Source of the DNA: Vibrio sp. CB1-14
GTDB taxonomy: Bacteria > Pseudomonadota > Gammaproteobacteria > Enterobacterales > Vibrionaceae
Length of the DNA: 64,000 nt
Assembly (NCBI RefSeq): GCF_040412085.2
Contig: NZ_CP115920.1
Span: 1,178,001 to 1,242,000, forward strand
Direction: 5' to 3'
The notes beneath the pieces are model-generated. The model did no database searches and was not told where the DNA came from. It saw nothing but the letters and a program-made list of their open reading frames with translations. Made by a program: the position numbers and the translations under genes. How positions within the stretch are numbered: position 1 is the first letter of the stretch; every line of letters starts with the position of its first letter. Below, piece after piece: positions 8,116-18,940 of this stretch.

Positions 8116-9894
8116 TTAATGACCGAAGATACGCATAGACCAGTTTTTGAGAACGCCTGGTTGTGTGTTGTTGGCCATTGGCACTTCAAAAATAGTGGAC
8201 GAGTTGAAGTAAGCTAAGTATGAGAACACTTCATCACCGTTGGTATCGATAGCGCGCAGTGTCCATTCGCCTTTCGCACTTTCACCATAGAATTGGTTCG
8301 ATAACATGAGCTGATTCTCGTAACCCGCTACGCCTGGCTCAAGCGATTGGCCAACTAAGCCATTACGAGGGGTTTGCAGTACTGAGCGAGTACCGGAAGG
8401 GGAGATAAGCTCAATGGCTAGGTCTGGTAGGCGAGTATGATCGAGTGTTAGCTTGACCTGTACTGACTCGACCGTGAGTTCATCGGAAACGCTAATTGAT
8501 GACTCGCCTCCTGCTAGGCTCGCATCTGGCACTGTGACTTTAGAGGCATTGTTAACCCATGGCGTGATGATCTGCGGTGGTAGGACATTGTTAGTCATAC
8601 GAGCGCGTTTCATCGCTTCATCTAGGTTAACCGCACCAAACCCATAGAAGGCATGAAAATCAACACCAGCCGCGTTTTTCTGCCACGGGGAGATCGCTTG
8701 GTAGCTCACCAGTTGACCTTCGCTGTTCACAAAGTCCAGTGACACGCCGGGATCGTCTGCATCGGTAACACTTGCGGTCTCTGCGAGTAAAGCACGGACA
8801 TCGCGCGCGGTTAACGCGTGGTTGGTTGACATGATTGTTGCAATCGCACCGGAAGTATTCGGCGCCGCAGAAGAGGTACCGTTCATGGTGCTGGTGTAGT
8901 TACAGTTTGGATCGAACTCAGTGCCACCATGCAGGCCATTGATACCTAAGTCGCTGCTGGTGTTTTGTCCTTGCTCACAGCCCATTAGGTCTGTGGTGAC
9001 CATTGCAGGGTAATCTTGACCGTATTCACCGGCAGGTGCCGCTACCCAGACGTTCGTACCGACAGAAGAGTAGCTAGTGCGAGTGCCATCGGCTCTGAGC
9101 GCACTGGTAACGAGGTTGTAGTAGTTGGCGTTGTCGTAAGACTGCTGAGAGTTGTGCATTGGCAGTCCCAGATTATTGCCTCCGGCAAAGAAATCTTTAG
9201 GCAGAACAAAGAAGCGACCGGTATTGAAGTAGCGATAACCATTGCCCGCTGATTTAACGAATATTGCCCCGCGTCCCCATGCGTTATAGCTGCTGACATC
9301 TTTCATCACGTCCAGTTCAAGCTTGAACTCAGGATCAGTCTCATCAAATGGAATCGGTGTGGTAGGGCTAAAGCCATAGCTTTGGTTAAACACGCGAACA
9401 TCGCTGGTAGACGGGTCTGCACCGTGAGATATCAGCCAGCCCTCGACGGTTTGGCTATCAAGCCAGTTAAAGCTCACTAATGAAGAGCGAGAAGCAACGC
9501 CACGGCCGCCTTCACCATTATTGCCCACAGCGCTTATCAAACCAGCAACAGCGGTGCCGTGACCATTTTCATCAATAGGGTAGTCAATTGGAAATTCGGA
9601 GTCCTCGACTAGGTTTCGGCTACCGGCAACCACGTTGGCAGCTAGATCTGGGTGATCAATTTGCACCCCGGTATCAATCACGGCGACCTTCACACCAACA
9701 CCAGCAATTCCCATCGCTTGGGTGAGCTGTGTATTTAGGTCATTGCCGACAACACCAGGATTGGCAGCAAAGGAGGTTTGCCCGGTGTTATTTAAATGCC
9801 ATTGTTCAGAATAGAGTGGATCGTATGCGGATGCTGTAGGGACAATCCCTACGGTCAGCATCGCCGCAAATAAACGACTAATGCGAATTTTCAT
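8116..9894 (-). CDS. Kexin-like secreted subtilase (S8) with P domain
   Basis: 592 residues from the ATG at 9894, which has GAGG at the right spacing; an ATG at 9906 is in frame but less well placed. A signal peptide ends at about PTASA. The subtilisin triad is D74 (AVIDTGV), H112 (NGHGTAVAG) and S341 (NGTSSAAPN), with the oxyanion Asn at 218 (KSAGN). The last 140 residues (from about NNASKVTVP) form a proprotein-convertase P domain. This is the architecture of Aeromonas ASP and Vibrio VvsA/PrtA exoproteases. The next gene is the probable chaperone. Confidence 0.88.
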   Translation of the reverse strand: MKIRISRLFAAMLTVGIVPTASAYDPLYSEQWHLNNTGQTSFAANPGVVGNDLNTQLTQAMGIAGVGVKVAVIDTGVQIDHPDLAANVVAGSRNLVEDSEFPIDYPIDENGHGTAVAGLISAVGNNGEGGRGVASRSSLVSFNWLDSQTVEGWLISHGADPSTSDVRVFNQSYGFSPTTPIPFDETDPEFKLELDVMKDVSSYNAWGRGAIFVKSAGNGYRYFNTGRFFVLPKDFFAGGNNLGLPMHNSQQSYDNANYYNLVTSALRADGTRTSYSSVGTNVWVAAPAGEYGQDYPAMVTTDLMGCEQGQNTSSDLGINGLHGGTEFDPNCNYTSTMNGTSSAAPNTSGAIATIMSTNHALTARDVRALLAETASVTDADDPGVSLDFVNSEGQLVSYQAISPWQKNAAGVDFHAFYGFGAVNLDEAMKRARMTNNVLPPQIITPWVNNASKVTVPDASLAGGESSISVSDELTVESVQVKLTLDHTRLPDLAIELISPSGTRSVLQTPRNGLVGQSLEPGVAGYENQLMLSNQFYGESAKGEWTLRAIDTNGDEVFSYLAYFNSSTIFEVPMANNTQPGVLKNWSMRIFGH

Positions 9895-10157
9895 TTGTGA
9901 CCTCATGTCTTTATTTAGAATGTTCCTGTCTGATACTCCTTAAGACAGGCGAGACTAAATTAACGAGGAAACATGGCTGCGAAAACCGTTCACATTGTGT
10001 TTACATTCGTTTTTCGAGGCATCACATTGTATTTTGTTGAAATGTGCCCTGTTGCATACTGGAGTTGCATGAAATCAGCGGATTAGAGGAGGGGAAAGTT
10101 CATTAGGTAACAACGTTAACAGTCAGTCAATGAGTGTTAGTTACACGCAACAATACT

Positions 10158-10204
10158 CATCACGTTGGCCTACAGCTGAAGAGTTACTGTAGGCCAACGT
10201 GATG
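10158..10204 (-). terminator. Long perfect hairpin downstream of ppiB
   Basis: An 18-bp perfect inverted repeat (10158-10175 with 10187-10204) with an 11-base loop lies 10 bp past the ppiB stop. It probably ends the ppiB transcript, although the T tract on that strand is poor. The rest of the 320-bp gap (9895-10214) holds no recognisable gene and should contain the subtilase promoter. Confidence 0.55.
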
Positions 10205-10214
10205 TGTTTTGGGG

Positions 10215-10709
10215 TTAGTCAACGATGGTGACTTTGTTGATTTTAATCGTGTCTAGCGGCACATCATCATGACCTTTTTTTATGCCAGTCATGGCTTTAC
10301 CAATGTTGCTGACCACGTCCATTCCCGCCGTCACTTTGCCAAACACCGCATAGCCCCAACCGGAGTTTGTCTTACCGGTGTGATCCAAAAAGTCATTATT
10401 ATCTAAGTTGATAAAAAACTGAGCTGTCGCCGAGTGCGGCGCATCGGTGCGAGCAAAGGCAATGGTGCCGGTTAGGTTTTTAAGACCACGGTTTGCTTCA
10501 TTAACGATAGGTGCGTGAGTCTCTTTTTCGGTCATGTCTTCGGTATGACCACCACCTTGGATCATAAAACCGTCAATAACACGATGGAAAATGGTGTCTT
10601 CATAGAAGCCTTCTTGGCAATAGCGCAGAAAGTTTTTTGAACTGACAGGCGCTTTGTCCATGTTAAGTTCAATTTCAATGTCGCCATAGGTCGTCGTTAA
10701 GATAATCAT
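10215..10709 (-). CDS. ppiB: Peptidyl-prolyl cis-trans isomerase B (cyclophilin)
   Basis: 164 residues, the standard length of cytoplasmic PpiB. It begins [16 protein letters not shown] and carries the cyclophilin core [14 protein letters not shown] at about 41-54, [12 protein letters not shown] at about 94-105 and [15 protein letters not shown]. The enzyme speeds proline isomerisation during protein folding. There is no signal peptide, which separates it from periplasmic PpiA. It stands alone with its own hairpin terminator. Confidence 0.93.
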   Translation of the reverse strand: MIILTTTYGDIEIELNMDKAPVSSKNFLRYCQEGFYEDTIFHRVIDGFMIQGGGHTEDMTEKETHAPIVNEANRGLKNLTGTIAFARTDAPHSATAQFFINLDNNDFLDHTGKTNSGWGYAVFGKVTAGMDVVSNIGKAMTGIKKGHDDVPLDTIKINKVTIVD

Positions 10710-10803
10710 GGTGGTACTCTAGCTGGTTGAAGTTATGATCGGTTGAATTAACGTTGATTGTAGCAGGTTTCAGATTCGAACTAATGGGTTGTATTTAGAA
10801 TAA

Positions 10804-12282
<1,479 letters not shown>

Positions 12283-12298
12283 GTTTTGCGGTTAGCGA

Positions 12299-12328
12299 TA
12301 AAAGGGCTGTCAGGCGCAGTCCTTTTTA
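12299..12328 (+). terminator. Probable terminator after the GH1 gene
   Basis: AAAGGGCTG and CAGTCCTTT form a 9-bp stem with one G-T pair, followed by TTT. The fit to an intrinsic terminator is moderate. Confidence 0.5.
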
Positions 12329-12375
12329 GTTTCAGCATTTAGCTGCAACACTTCGTGGGCCTGGATTGCTAAAAC

Positions 12376-12407
12376 GAAAAAAGCCGCTGAATTATCAGCG
12401 GCTTTTT
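12376..12407. terminator. Terminator of the tRNA-Ser transcript
   Basis: AAGCCGCTGA (12381-12390) and TCAGCGGCTT (12395-12404) flank a four-base loop, with A and T runs on either side. It can end transcription in both directions and lies just 3' of the minus-strand tRNA. Confidence 0.8.
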
Positions 12408-12413
12408 AGAATG

Positions 12414-12504
12414 TGGCGGAGAGATAGGGATTTGAACCCTAGAACCGCTATTAACGGTTGCCGGTTTTCAAGACCGGTGCTTTCGACCACTCAGCCATCT
12501 CTCC
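12414..12504 (-). tRNA. tRNA-Ser (TGA)
   Basis: A 91-nt class II tRNA on the minus strand. The acceptor GGAGAGA pairs with TCTCTCC, CCA is encoded, and the anticodon loop CTTGAAA gives TGA. The long variable arm (about 12447-12463) confirms serine. TTCAAATC forms the T loop. Confidence 0.95.
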
Positions 12505-12630
12505 GTGTTGATGCGCATAATAATGGGCATCTTACTGTTTGTAAACCCTTATTTTTACTGTTTGCTCTATTTATAAGCAACTGATTCAAAATAATGGTTT
12601 GGGTGTCTAAAAACTACACATTTAAGTAGT

Positions 12631-12659
12631 AAAAAGCCCTAAGACGAGTCTTAGGGCTT
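12631..12659 (-). terminator. Terminator of the tRNA-Pro transcript
   Basis: AAGCCCTAAGAC (12634-12645) pairs perfectly with GTCTTAGGGCTT (12648-12659), and the minus strand continues into a T5 run. It lies just 3' of tRNA-Pro. Confidence 0.8.
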
Positions 12660-12664
12660 GAATA

Positions 12665-12741
12665 TGGTCGGACTGACAAGATTTGAACTTGCGACCCCCG
12701 ACACCCCATGACGGTGCGCTACCAAGCTGCGCTACAGTCCG
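12665..12741 (-). tRNA. tRNA-Pro (GGG)
   Basis: A 77-nt tRNA on the minus strand. CGGACTG pairs with CAGTCCG, the D arm is GCGC-AGCTTGGTA-GCGC, the anticodon loop ATGGGGT gives GGG, and CCA is encoded. The anticodon arm sequence is the same as remembered for E. coli proL. Confidence 0.93.
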
Positions 12742-12806
12742 ATGGGTTTAATCTAAACCAGAGTGTTTTACTGGTCAAGGGCAATTCATGTGATTAACTG
12801 CTTGAT

Positions 12807-14627
12807 TTACTGACTTTTAGCGTAGAAACGTTGCAGTTCCGTGAAGCCTTGCATCAAGATAGGAAGCTTCGGATTCGTGTTATCAAGCTTGTTGTAATCT
12901 TTATCATACAGGCTGTAGTTACCAAACTTGTCGACTACCGTGGTGTCATTTGCAGTCACCAAAGCGAGCTCTCTTGTATCACCTGCGATGATCCACTTAC
13001 GTTTTCTTTCATCAAACAGGTTGCGTCCGCTGCTGAAGTTCTTCACATTGGTGGACACACCGCTAAGATCTTCCAATATGGTCGCAGCAAGATCGAGGTG
13101 ACTGGTCATATGTCCGTAGTCGGCAGCAAGTTTACCTGGCCAATGAATAACCATAGGCACACGCAACTGATATTGACTGTAGTTGGTATTCGAACCCCAA
13201 CTTCGAGTCTTCGTTTCGTTGAACTCGGTACCGTGGTTTGACGTCAAAATCACGATGGTACTTTCTAGCAAGTCTTGATCAACTAACGCTTGCAGAATTT
13301 TGCCAAACTCGGCATCAGCAGCGGTAGCTGCGGCTGAGTAAGCACTCACAAAGCGCTCTTCGGCTGTTTGCGCATTACTTTGTGATTGGTAGTCGCTAAA
13401 GTTATCAACAGTGGACAACTCAATAAAGCCAAACCATGGTTTGTTTGAACCATTAATAATGGCATCGCTCCACTGCTCAATGGCCGCATTGTCAGAGATG
13501 GTTTTATCCAGCGTTTCCGACTTGGTTGCGGTTAAATCAACCATTGGGAATTTTCTGAAGATGGTCTCGCTGTAGAGGTCGTCTTCAAAGTTATCACCAC
13601 TATAAAGCTCAAATCGGTAACCTTGATTAGCAAGTACAGACATCAGCAAGGGTTCAGTTCCCTGAGACTTAATGCTGCTGGCGTAGCTGCTTGGAAGACC
13701 ATAAAGCAAGCCGAAAGCGCCAAAGTCGTCATTGCTTGAGCTGTAGTGGTTAATGAAGTTTTGATTGTTGAGAGCAAATCCGTACGCGACAGGCATGGTC
13801 TCTGGATTCAGCATGTCACTGCGAAGGTTATTGATACTGACAATCAGTACATTCAAATTCTCAGAGCGGCGATTGAACTCAATTTCTGTTAGCGGGTAGC
13901 GAACCAAATCCGCAGCGCCTTCGTTATCTTTAAGTTTCTGCAGGTATTCTTCTCTGTCCAGTAAGCCATGTTTCTCCATAAATGACTTCGCTGTCATCGG
14001 GTAGGAGAGAGGGAAATTGGCTTTTTGCACGGTGACAGGGTTATAGAAAAACGCGTCCGCCCAAATGAAAATTAGGTGGCTAGCGATAAAGCACACGAAA
14101 AACAGCGCAGCCAATGGGCGGCCGACATGCTTATGAGACAGTTTGCGCTGTTTGCGCCATACCCATTCCGCGAGCGCAAGCTCAGCTAAGAAAATCGGTG
14201 GCAGGACAATGAACAGGTGCTGTAAATCGGAGCTAATGGTGCTGTTTTCGTCGCTAAATAGCAGATCCCAAACCACCGGAGACAAGTGCAAATTGATGGT
14301 TTGATAAGCCTGGGTATCAATTAATAGGACAGTGAGGCCAAATGTAGCAAAACACACCGCAATCAATCGAAACAGTTTTCGCGAGGGAACAATAAAGGTC
14401 AGCGGAAACAGCACTAACAGATAGAGGGCAAATACCAAAAAGCCAAAGTGGCCGATCCACGATGCGAACAAGTAAAACTGTCCCAGCAACGTATCAGGCC
14501 ACGGAGAAGAGGCGATATAGCGGGTACCGACCAGCATTGCCGCAATTATATTAAAGAACGCAAACCAGTGACCCCAGCCCACTAGGCGGGAGACCTTTTC
14601 TCCGTATGAATTTTCGCTATCTACCAT
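12807..14627 (-). CDS. yejM: Inner-membrane sulfatase-fold protein YejM (PbgA/LapC)
   Basis: 606 residues: about five transmembrane segments in the first 190 residues, then a large periplasmic alkaline-phosphatase/sulfatase-like domain (LNVLIVSINNLRSDML, IVILTSNHGTEFNET). This is the YejM/PbgA/LapC architecture, which in enterobacteria senses lipopolysaccharide and restrains LpxC degradation. The canonical sulfatase catalytic Ser/Cys motif is absent, which is normal for this family. The downstream-in-operon order yejL-yejM with divergent yejK is conserved in gamma-proteobacteria. The gene begins 28 bp after yejL. Confidence 0.92.
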   Translation of the reverse strand: MVDSENSYGEKVSRLVGWGHWFAFFNIIAAMLVGTRYIASSPWPDTLLGQFYLFASWIGHFGFLVFALYLLVLFPLTFIVPSRKLFRLIAVCFATFGLTVLLIDTQAYQTINLHLSPVVWDLLFSDENSTISSDLQHLFIVLPPIFLAELALAEWVWRKQRKLSHKHVGRPLAALFFVCFIASHLIFIWADAFFYNPVTVQKANFPLSYPMTAKSFMEKHGLLDREEYLQKLKDNEGAADLVRYPLTEIEFNRRSENLNVLIVSINNLRSDMLNPETMPVAYGFALNNQNFINHYSSSNDDFGAFGLLYGLPSSYASSIKSQGTEPLLMSVLANQGYRFELYSGDNFEDDLYSETIFRKFPMVDLTATKSETLDKTISDNAAIEQWSDAIINGSNKPWFGFIELSTVDNFSDYQSQSNAQTAEERFVSAYSAAATAADAEFGKILQALVDQDLLESTIVILTSNHGTEFNETKTRSWGSNTNYSQYQLRVPMVIHWPGKLAADYGHMTSHLDLAATILEDLSGVSTNVKNFSSGRNLFDERKRKWIIAGDTRELALVTANDTTVVDKFGNYSLYDKDYNKLDNTNPKLPILMQGFTELQRFYAKSQ

Positions 14628-14655
14628 CTGCCGTGTAATCTATCCGTTGTCGAGA

Positions 14656-14883
14656 TTAGTGTTGATCTTTAGTTTCTAATGATGAAATCAAAGCTTTAGA
14701 GAATTTTTCCGCAATTGCTTGGCGTTGTGAAGGAGCAACGTTTTGATTTAAGACATTGGTTGCGATATTACCTGCAATCATAAGTGAAAGTTCCGCGCTT
14801 GCACCGTGCTTGTCTAGAACAGCGGCAACTTCGGCAAGGATGTCTTCAACTTGTTGATCGGTATATTTAGATGTAATTGGCAT
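14656..14883 (-). CDS. yejL: YejL (DUF1414) small protein
   Basis: 75 residues beginning [18 protein letters not shown], matching the YejL/DUF1414 family, whose function is not known. It is upstream of yejM on the same strand and divergent from yejK, the standard gamma-proteobacterial arrangement. Identification relies on both the sequence and this conserved order. Confidence 0.9.
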   Translation of the reverse strand: MPITSKYTDQQVEDILAEVAAVLDKHGASAELSLMIAGNIATNVLNQNVAPSQRQAIAEKFSKALISSLETKDQH

Positions 14884-14967
14884 AAAGACTCTGCTAATGA
14901 TAATGAAAGCGGCTTATGATACCCTACTCTGCATCACAAACGAAACAGCAACCATGATAAATTCACA

Positions 14968-15966
14968 ATGAGTTTGAACCTATCTAACGTTATTTTACAC
15001 CAGTTAGCGATAAATGAGCAGGAAGAGCTTGTCGTTCAGTATCGCGAAGAGATGTTGCACAACGACAATTCAACCGAAACCTTAGTGGCTGAACTGCATC
15101 GTGTGTTTAATTCGAAAGCGGGAAAAGGATTTGGTTCCTTTACCAGTGAGAGTGATTTTCAGATTTGGCTAAGTGAGCTACTTAAAGGTGAGAAAGACTT
15201 TTACAGCTTCTCTCAGCAAAGTGCCGAGCGCCTTAAAACCGAACTAGCAAAATACCCATTTGCGGAAGCGGGCACACTGGTTATGGCTCAGTATCAATCG
15301 TTAGCAACGGATTACTTGTTTATCGGTTTGCTGCCATCGTACAACAGCTTGCAAGTGACGGAAGGCTTAAACATCGGTTCAATCGACTACCTTGATATCG
15401 CAAAAATGGATATCGCGGCACGTATCGATCTAACCAGCTACGATTTGGACAAAGGCTCAAATCGTTACCTCACTTACATTAAGGGTCGCGTTGGACGCAA
15501 AGTAGCGGACTTCTTCCTAGACTTTTTACAAGCCGAAGTAGGGCTTGATACTAAGCAGCAGAACTCTTTGTTGATGCAAGCGGTAGAAGATTACTGTGCC
15601 GACGCTCAGCTTGATAAAGATGAAACCGTCAACTACAAAAAGCAGGTCTACGATTACTGTAATGATCAGCTAAAAACAGGCGACGAAGTGCAAATCAAAG
15701 AGTTATCTGGTGAGCTTCCAAGCAATGAAGGTTCGAGCTTTTTAGATTACACTCAAGAACAAGGCTATGAATTGGAAGAGAGTTTTCCAGCTGATCGCTC
15801 GACTGTACGCAAGCTCACAAAGTTTGTTGGTGCCGGTGGCGGATTGAATCTTAGTTTTGATAGCCTGCTTCTAGGTGAGCGCGTGTTTTACGATCCAGAT
15901 ACCGATACTCTTACTATCAAAGGCACACCGCCAAACCTAAGAGATCAACTGACTCGAAATCGTTAA
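14968..15966 (+). CDS. yejK: Nucleoid-associated protein YejK/NdpA
   Basis: 332 residues with the NdpA landmarks: an N-terminal SNVILHQLAINEQEEL, the central SYDLDKGSNRYLTYIKGRVGRKVADFF region (split here at its middle by the family's conserved IKG) and the C-terminal basic LTRNR. YejK is an abundant DNA-bound protein of the nucleoid. It is divergent from yejL-yejM, with an 84-bp shared upstream region. A clear terminator follows directly. Confidence 0.92.
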   Translation: MSLNLSNVILHQLAINEQEELVVQYREEMLHNDNSTETLVAELHRVFNSKAGKGFGSFTSESDFQIWLSELLKGEKDFYSFSQQSAERLKTELAKYPFAEAGTLVMAQYQSLATDYLFIGLLPSYNSLQVTEGLNIGSIDYLDIAKMDIAARIDLTSYDLDKGSNRYLTYIKGRVGRKVADFFLDFLQAEVGLDTKQQNSLLMQAVEDYCADAQLDKDETVNYKKQVYDYCNDQLKTGDEVQIKELSGELPSNEGSSFLDYTQEQGYELEESFPADRSTVRKLTKFVGAGGGLNLSFDSLLLGERVFYDPDTDTLTIKGTPPNLRDQLTRNR

Positions 15967-15972
15967 GCAGAT

Positions 15973-16000
15973 AAAAAGCGCTACTTTGTAGCGCTTTTTT
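15973..16000 (+). terminator. Terminator after yejK
   Basis: AAAAAGCGCTAC, loop TTT, GTAGCGCTTTTTT: a 12-bp stem with a T run. The next reading frame formally opens inside it, which argues against that early start. Confidence 0.88.
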
Positions 16001-16055
16001 GCAGGGTCAAGAAAGGCCAGGGATAAGCCTTATTGTTGTTGAGAGGGAACGACGG

Positions 16056-17408
16056 TTGAATGTATTAAAACGTCTTAATGGCTTTGCCGTAACCATCGTG
16101 CTGCTATGGTCTATTGCCGTGACTACAGTGGTGTATATTTCGTCGCAAGAAGAGAAAATTACTCATCTCATTGACGAGATCTCGTTTAGCATCGACAAGC
16201 TAAGACAAACCCTTTTCTTAGCCCAACCTTATCGCTCACGTTTCTCTGAGCAACTCGAGCTTGAAATACAGCTTATACATGCCCAAACCGTGCAGCTCAA
16301 ATCATTGACTCAATCGGATTTGCTCTCGGATGTTTCTCATACCGTCTATCTACTCGAACGATTTGTAGAGCAGGCTCAGCTTCTAGCGCAAGATGAAGCG
16401 CGTATGGATACTTTTGTTTCCAGCATTAATGCCAAACCAACACGGTTAAGCCAAGCGGCGATTTCGCTTAGTGACCGACTCTCTGCGGTGGTGCTGGATA
16501 CCTTATTCAATGACACGGTTGAACCGCGTCAGGTGTATTTGAAGCTTGAAGATATTCAGCGCGAAGCTTATGGGCTTTCTGGTGGTGACCGCGTACACGT
16601 TTTGGAGCTTAACTCTCAAGCATCGGTGCTGTTGTCACAAGCGGCGAATACTGAGTTTCTGGTCGAGCGTGTGGTTAACCACCCTGTTATGACAGAGCTA
16701 TCGCTGCGCGAACTGCAATCTGAACGCATAGTGAATGAACAAGTACTGATCGTCGTATTGGTCAGCCTTGTGGCGATTGTTTGTTTATTGCTGTGCAGTT
16801 TCAAAAAACAGTCTGAACCACTGCTGGCAAGTGGCCGTGATGACTTGGATGGCTATGAACCTGTTTCGGTGACTCGCGAGCCACAATATGCACGGGCAAA
16901 TAGCGCGAATGAAACATCAAAGGGACAAGCCGAAGAAGTCACACAACCGCATGACGTGACGCCGTCTTTTTCAAAGATAGAGCCGGTGAATGAAACAGAA
17001 CAAGTAGAGCTAGAAGTCGTTCGTGACGAGGGTATCTCCGCACCATCAGAGGCGGCTGAAGAGGGCGCGCCGATCCAGTTTTCTGAAATGCTCAATACCT
17101 TGGATGGAGACAAAGAGTCGATGCTGCTACTGCTAGGCGTTTTTGTTTCCGAGCACAGTCAAGATGCAGATAAACTACGCAGTCTTGCTGATAGCGATAT
17201 TGACCAAGCGACCCGCGTCGCACATACCCTAAAAGGGGTCTCTGGCAGCATCTTCGCAGAGCAGCTCCGTCAAACCGCAATCACCGCTGAGCTGCAACTA
17301 AAGCAAACCCAATCCATAGACTCTGAGGCGATAGAGAAACTAGAGCTGCGTCTTAAACAAGCGATTGTGTCGGCTGAAGACTACATCTCCAACCAAAGTC
17401 AACAATAA
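16056..17408 (+). CDS. Membrane protein with C-terminal histidine phosphotransfer (Hpt) domain
   Basis: 450 residues from TTG at 16056, which has GAGAGGGA upstream; an earlier TTG at 15999 falls inside the yejK terminator. The first membrane helix is at about 7-32 (GFAVTIVLLWSIAVTTVVY), then a helical periplasmic region, a second helix at about 230-250 (VLIVVLVSLVAIVCLLL) and an acidic linker. The C-terminal Hpt domain carries the phosphoacceptor H390 in VAHTLKGVSGS. No kinase or receiver domain is present, so it should relay phosphate from a hybrid kinase encoded elsewhere. The partner is unknown. Confidence 0.8.
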   Translation: MNVLKRLNGFAVTIVLLWSIAVTTVVYISSQEEKITHLIDEISFSIDKLRQTLFLAQPYRSRFSEQLELEIQLIHAQTVQLKSLTQSDLLSDVSHTVYLLERFVEQAQLLAQDEARMDTFVSSINAKPTRLSQAAISLSDRLSAVVLDTLFNDTVEPRQVYLKLEDIQREAYGLSGGDRVHVLELNSQASVLLSQAANTEFLVERVVNHPVMTELSLRELQSERIVNEQVLIVVLVSLVAIVCLLLCSFKKQSEPLLASGRDDLDGYEPVSVTREPQYARANSANETSKGQAEEVTQPHDVTPSFSKIEPVNETEQVELEVVRDEGISAPSEAAEEGAPIQFSEMLNTLDGDKESMLLLLGVFVSEHSQDADKLRSLADSDIDQATRVAHTLKGVSGSIFAEQLRQTAITAELQLKQTQSIDSEAIEKLELRLKQAIVSAEDYISNQSQQ

Positions 17409-17562
17409 CGTCTAGTAAATCGCGAAATTTAGACTATAAATATCAATAGTTAACGTGAATTTTACCTGGGTTATTTATAGTGGCGATAATATATGGCTAA
17501 GTGACTTCACCATACAGGTGAAGTGACTAGACAATCGCTACTTTTCAACGTTGAGGCTTACG

Positions 17563-18765
17563 ATGAAACCAATGCACCGCTTGTGCTGCGCACTTCTAAT
17601 GCTGTTTATTTCTCTAATTTCTGGCTGTTCATTGCTAGAAGTTCAGCTCGATAGCCAAACTACGCCACTGACGAAACAAGAACTCAATATGCGCTTAATG
17701 ACGCGCGAGTTTAGTCGTGAGTTCTTCACTCAAGTTGAAGCGACATCCGATTCTTTAGCCGCCAAGTACGATGAAACTGACATTGTGAATCAATCTCATA
17801 TTTTACTATGGAAGATTCATGCTGAAGAAGGGTTAGGGCAGTCAGCCTATCAAGTGTCTCCTACCGCTGGCCTAATTGATACTTGGGTATTCACGGTTCA
17901 GATGGAGCAGTTTTTCACGAAAGGTAACGGCAAAACACTGTTTGTCACTGAAGAGGCTACACAAACGGCGACTAAGTTGAGTCAAGAAATCGATCAGTTG
18001 GCAAAGTCGTTATTTAAATCGGATAGTTATGGCACAACCAAAGTCTTTGTTGACCAATTTGCGGCGCTGCATCCGTTTGAAAACTTGAGCTTTGCTCGTG
18101 TGCCGGCTTATCGCGAGTGGTTAAAAGCTCAGGGTATTGATGAAAGTGAAGTGACGACAACCCTTGGCACCATGCCAGAAGCGCTTTCCGATGTGTCTGA
18201 TAGATTGTCGTTGATGTCGGAGCAAACACCTAAGCTGATGACGTGGAAAGCCCAGCTTATCGCACTCAATAGCAATGTCAGTGGCGATGATATCCACGGC
18301 GCGATTAAGAGCTTCCAAATCAGTGCCGATGCGTTTAAAGACTTTGTTGAAAATAACCCTGAATACATGCGCGATTTAGCTCAAAAAATGGCGATTGAGC
18401 TTCAGCCGCTACTCAACGATTTAGACGTTAAGACCCAAGATAAGCTCACACAGCTCAGTGCAGAGCGACAAGCACTGGATGACATGGTGGCGCGTGAACG
18501 TGAAGAGCTTATCAAGATGATTGAGCGTGAGCGTAAAGAAATAGCGGTCATCGTAAACAGCGAGCGAGAGTTGTTTGCTCAAGATCTCGATAAAATATCT
18601 CAAGATGTCTTAACTCTTGCTGTCGAAAAGCTCATTCAGTTGATTAAGAGCACTATAGTCTATTTCATTCTGTTTATTTTAGTGATCTTCTTTGCTCCCT
18701 TAGGACTTGGTTATGCCCTAGGTAAAAGGGCTCAGTTGAGAAAAGAAACCAAAATAACAAGCTAG
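17563..18765 (+). CDS. Lipoprotein with coiled coil and C-terminal membrane helix
   Basis: 400 residues from the ATG at 17563, with GAGG seven bases upstream. The signal ends in a lipobox LISGC at about residue 23. A helical body follows, with a strongly charged coiled coil at about 280-345 (AREREELIKMIERERKE), a transmembrane helix at about 365-387 (TIVYFILFILVIFFAPLG) and a basic cytoplasmic tail. I do not recognise the family. A protein tethered to both lipid anchor and inner membrane suggests an envelope structural or sensory role. It is followed by a strong terminator. Confidence 0.75.
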   Translation: MKPMHRLCCALLMLFISLISGCSLLEVQLDSQTTPLTKQELNMRLMTREFSREFFTQVEATSDSLAAKYDETDIVNQSHILLWKIHAEEGLGQSAYQVSPTAGLIDTWVFTVQMEQFFTKGNGKTLFVTEEATQTATKLSQEIDQLAKSLFKSDSYGTTKVFVDQFAALHPFENLSFARVPAYREWLKAQGIDESEVTTTLGTMPEALSDVSDRLSLMSEQTPKLMTWKAQLIALNSNVSGDDIHGAIKSFQISADAFKDFVENNPEYMRDLAQKMAIELQPLLNDLDVKTQDKLTQLSAERQALDDMVAREREELIKMIERERKEIAVIVNSERELFAQDLDKISQDVLTLAVEKLIQLIKSTIVYFILFILVIFFAPLGLGYALGKRAQLRKETKITS

Positions 18766-18770
18766 TAGTA

Positions 18771-18795
18771 AAAGGGCTCCGAAAGGAGCCTTTTT
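18771..18795 (+). terminator. Terminator after the lipoprotein gene
   Basis: GGCTCC-GAAA-GGAGCC with flanking A and T runs forms a compact GNRA-loop hairpin followed by TTTTT. Confidence 0.85.
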
Positions 18796-18940
18796 ACTAA
18801 TTACTAAACGGTTATGGAGTACTAACTGGTTGGGTTTGTGAAAAAAGTTACTTTAATTTGTGAATTAGCTCTTGTGTTATGGCTCGGAAAATTTTATAGA
18901 TGGGGGAGCCTTTATTTCAATTCACACGGAGAGTAATTCA

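Noticed and set aside
15999..16055. TTG at 15999 as the start of the Hpt protein
   Set aside because: It lies inside the yejK terminator stem; TTG 16056 has a good ribosome-binding site and precedes the membrane helix.
18796..18940. Lysine riboswitch ahead of asd
   Set aside because: The region is short and AT-rich, and I could not find the multi-helix core expected of that riboswitch.
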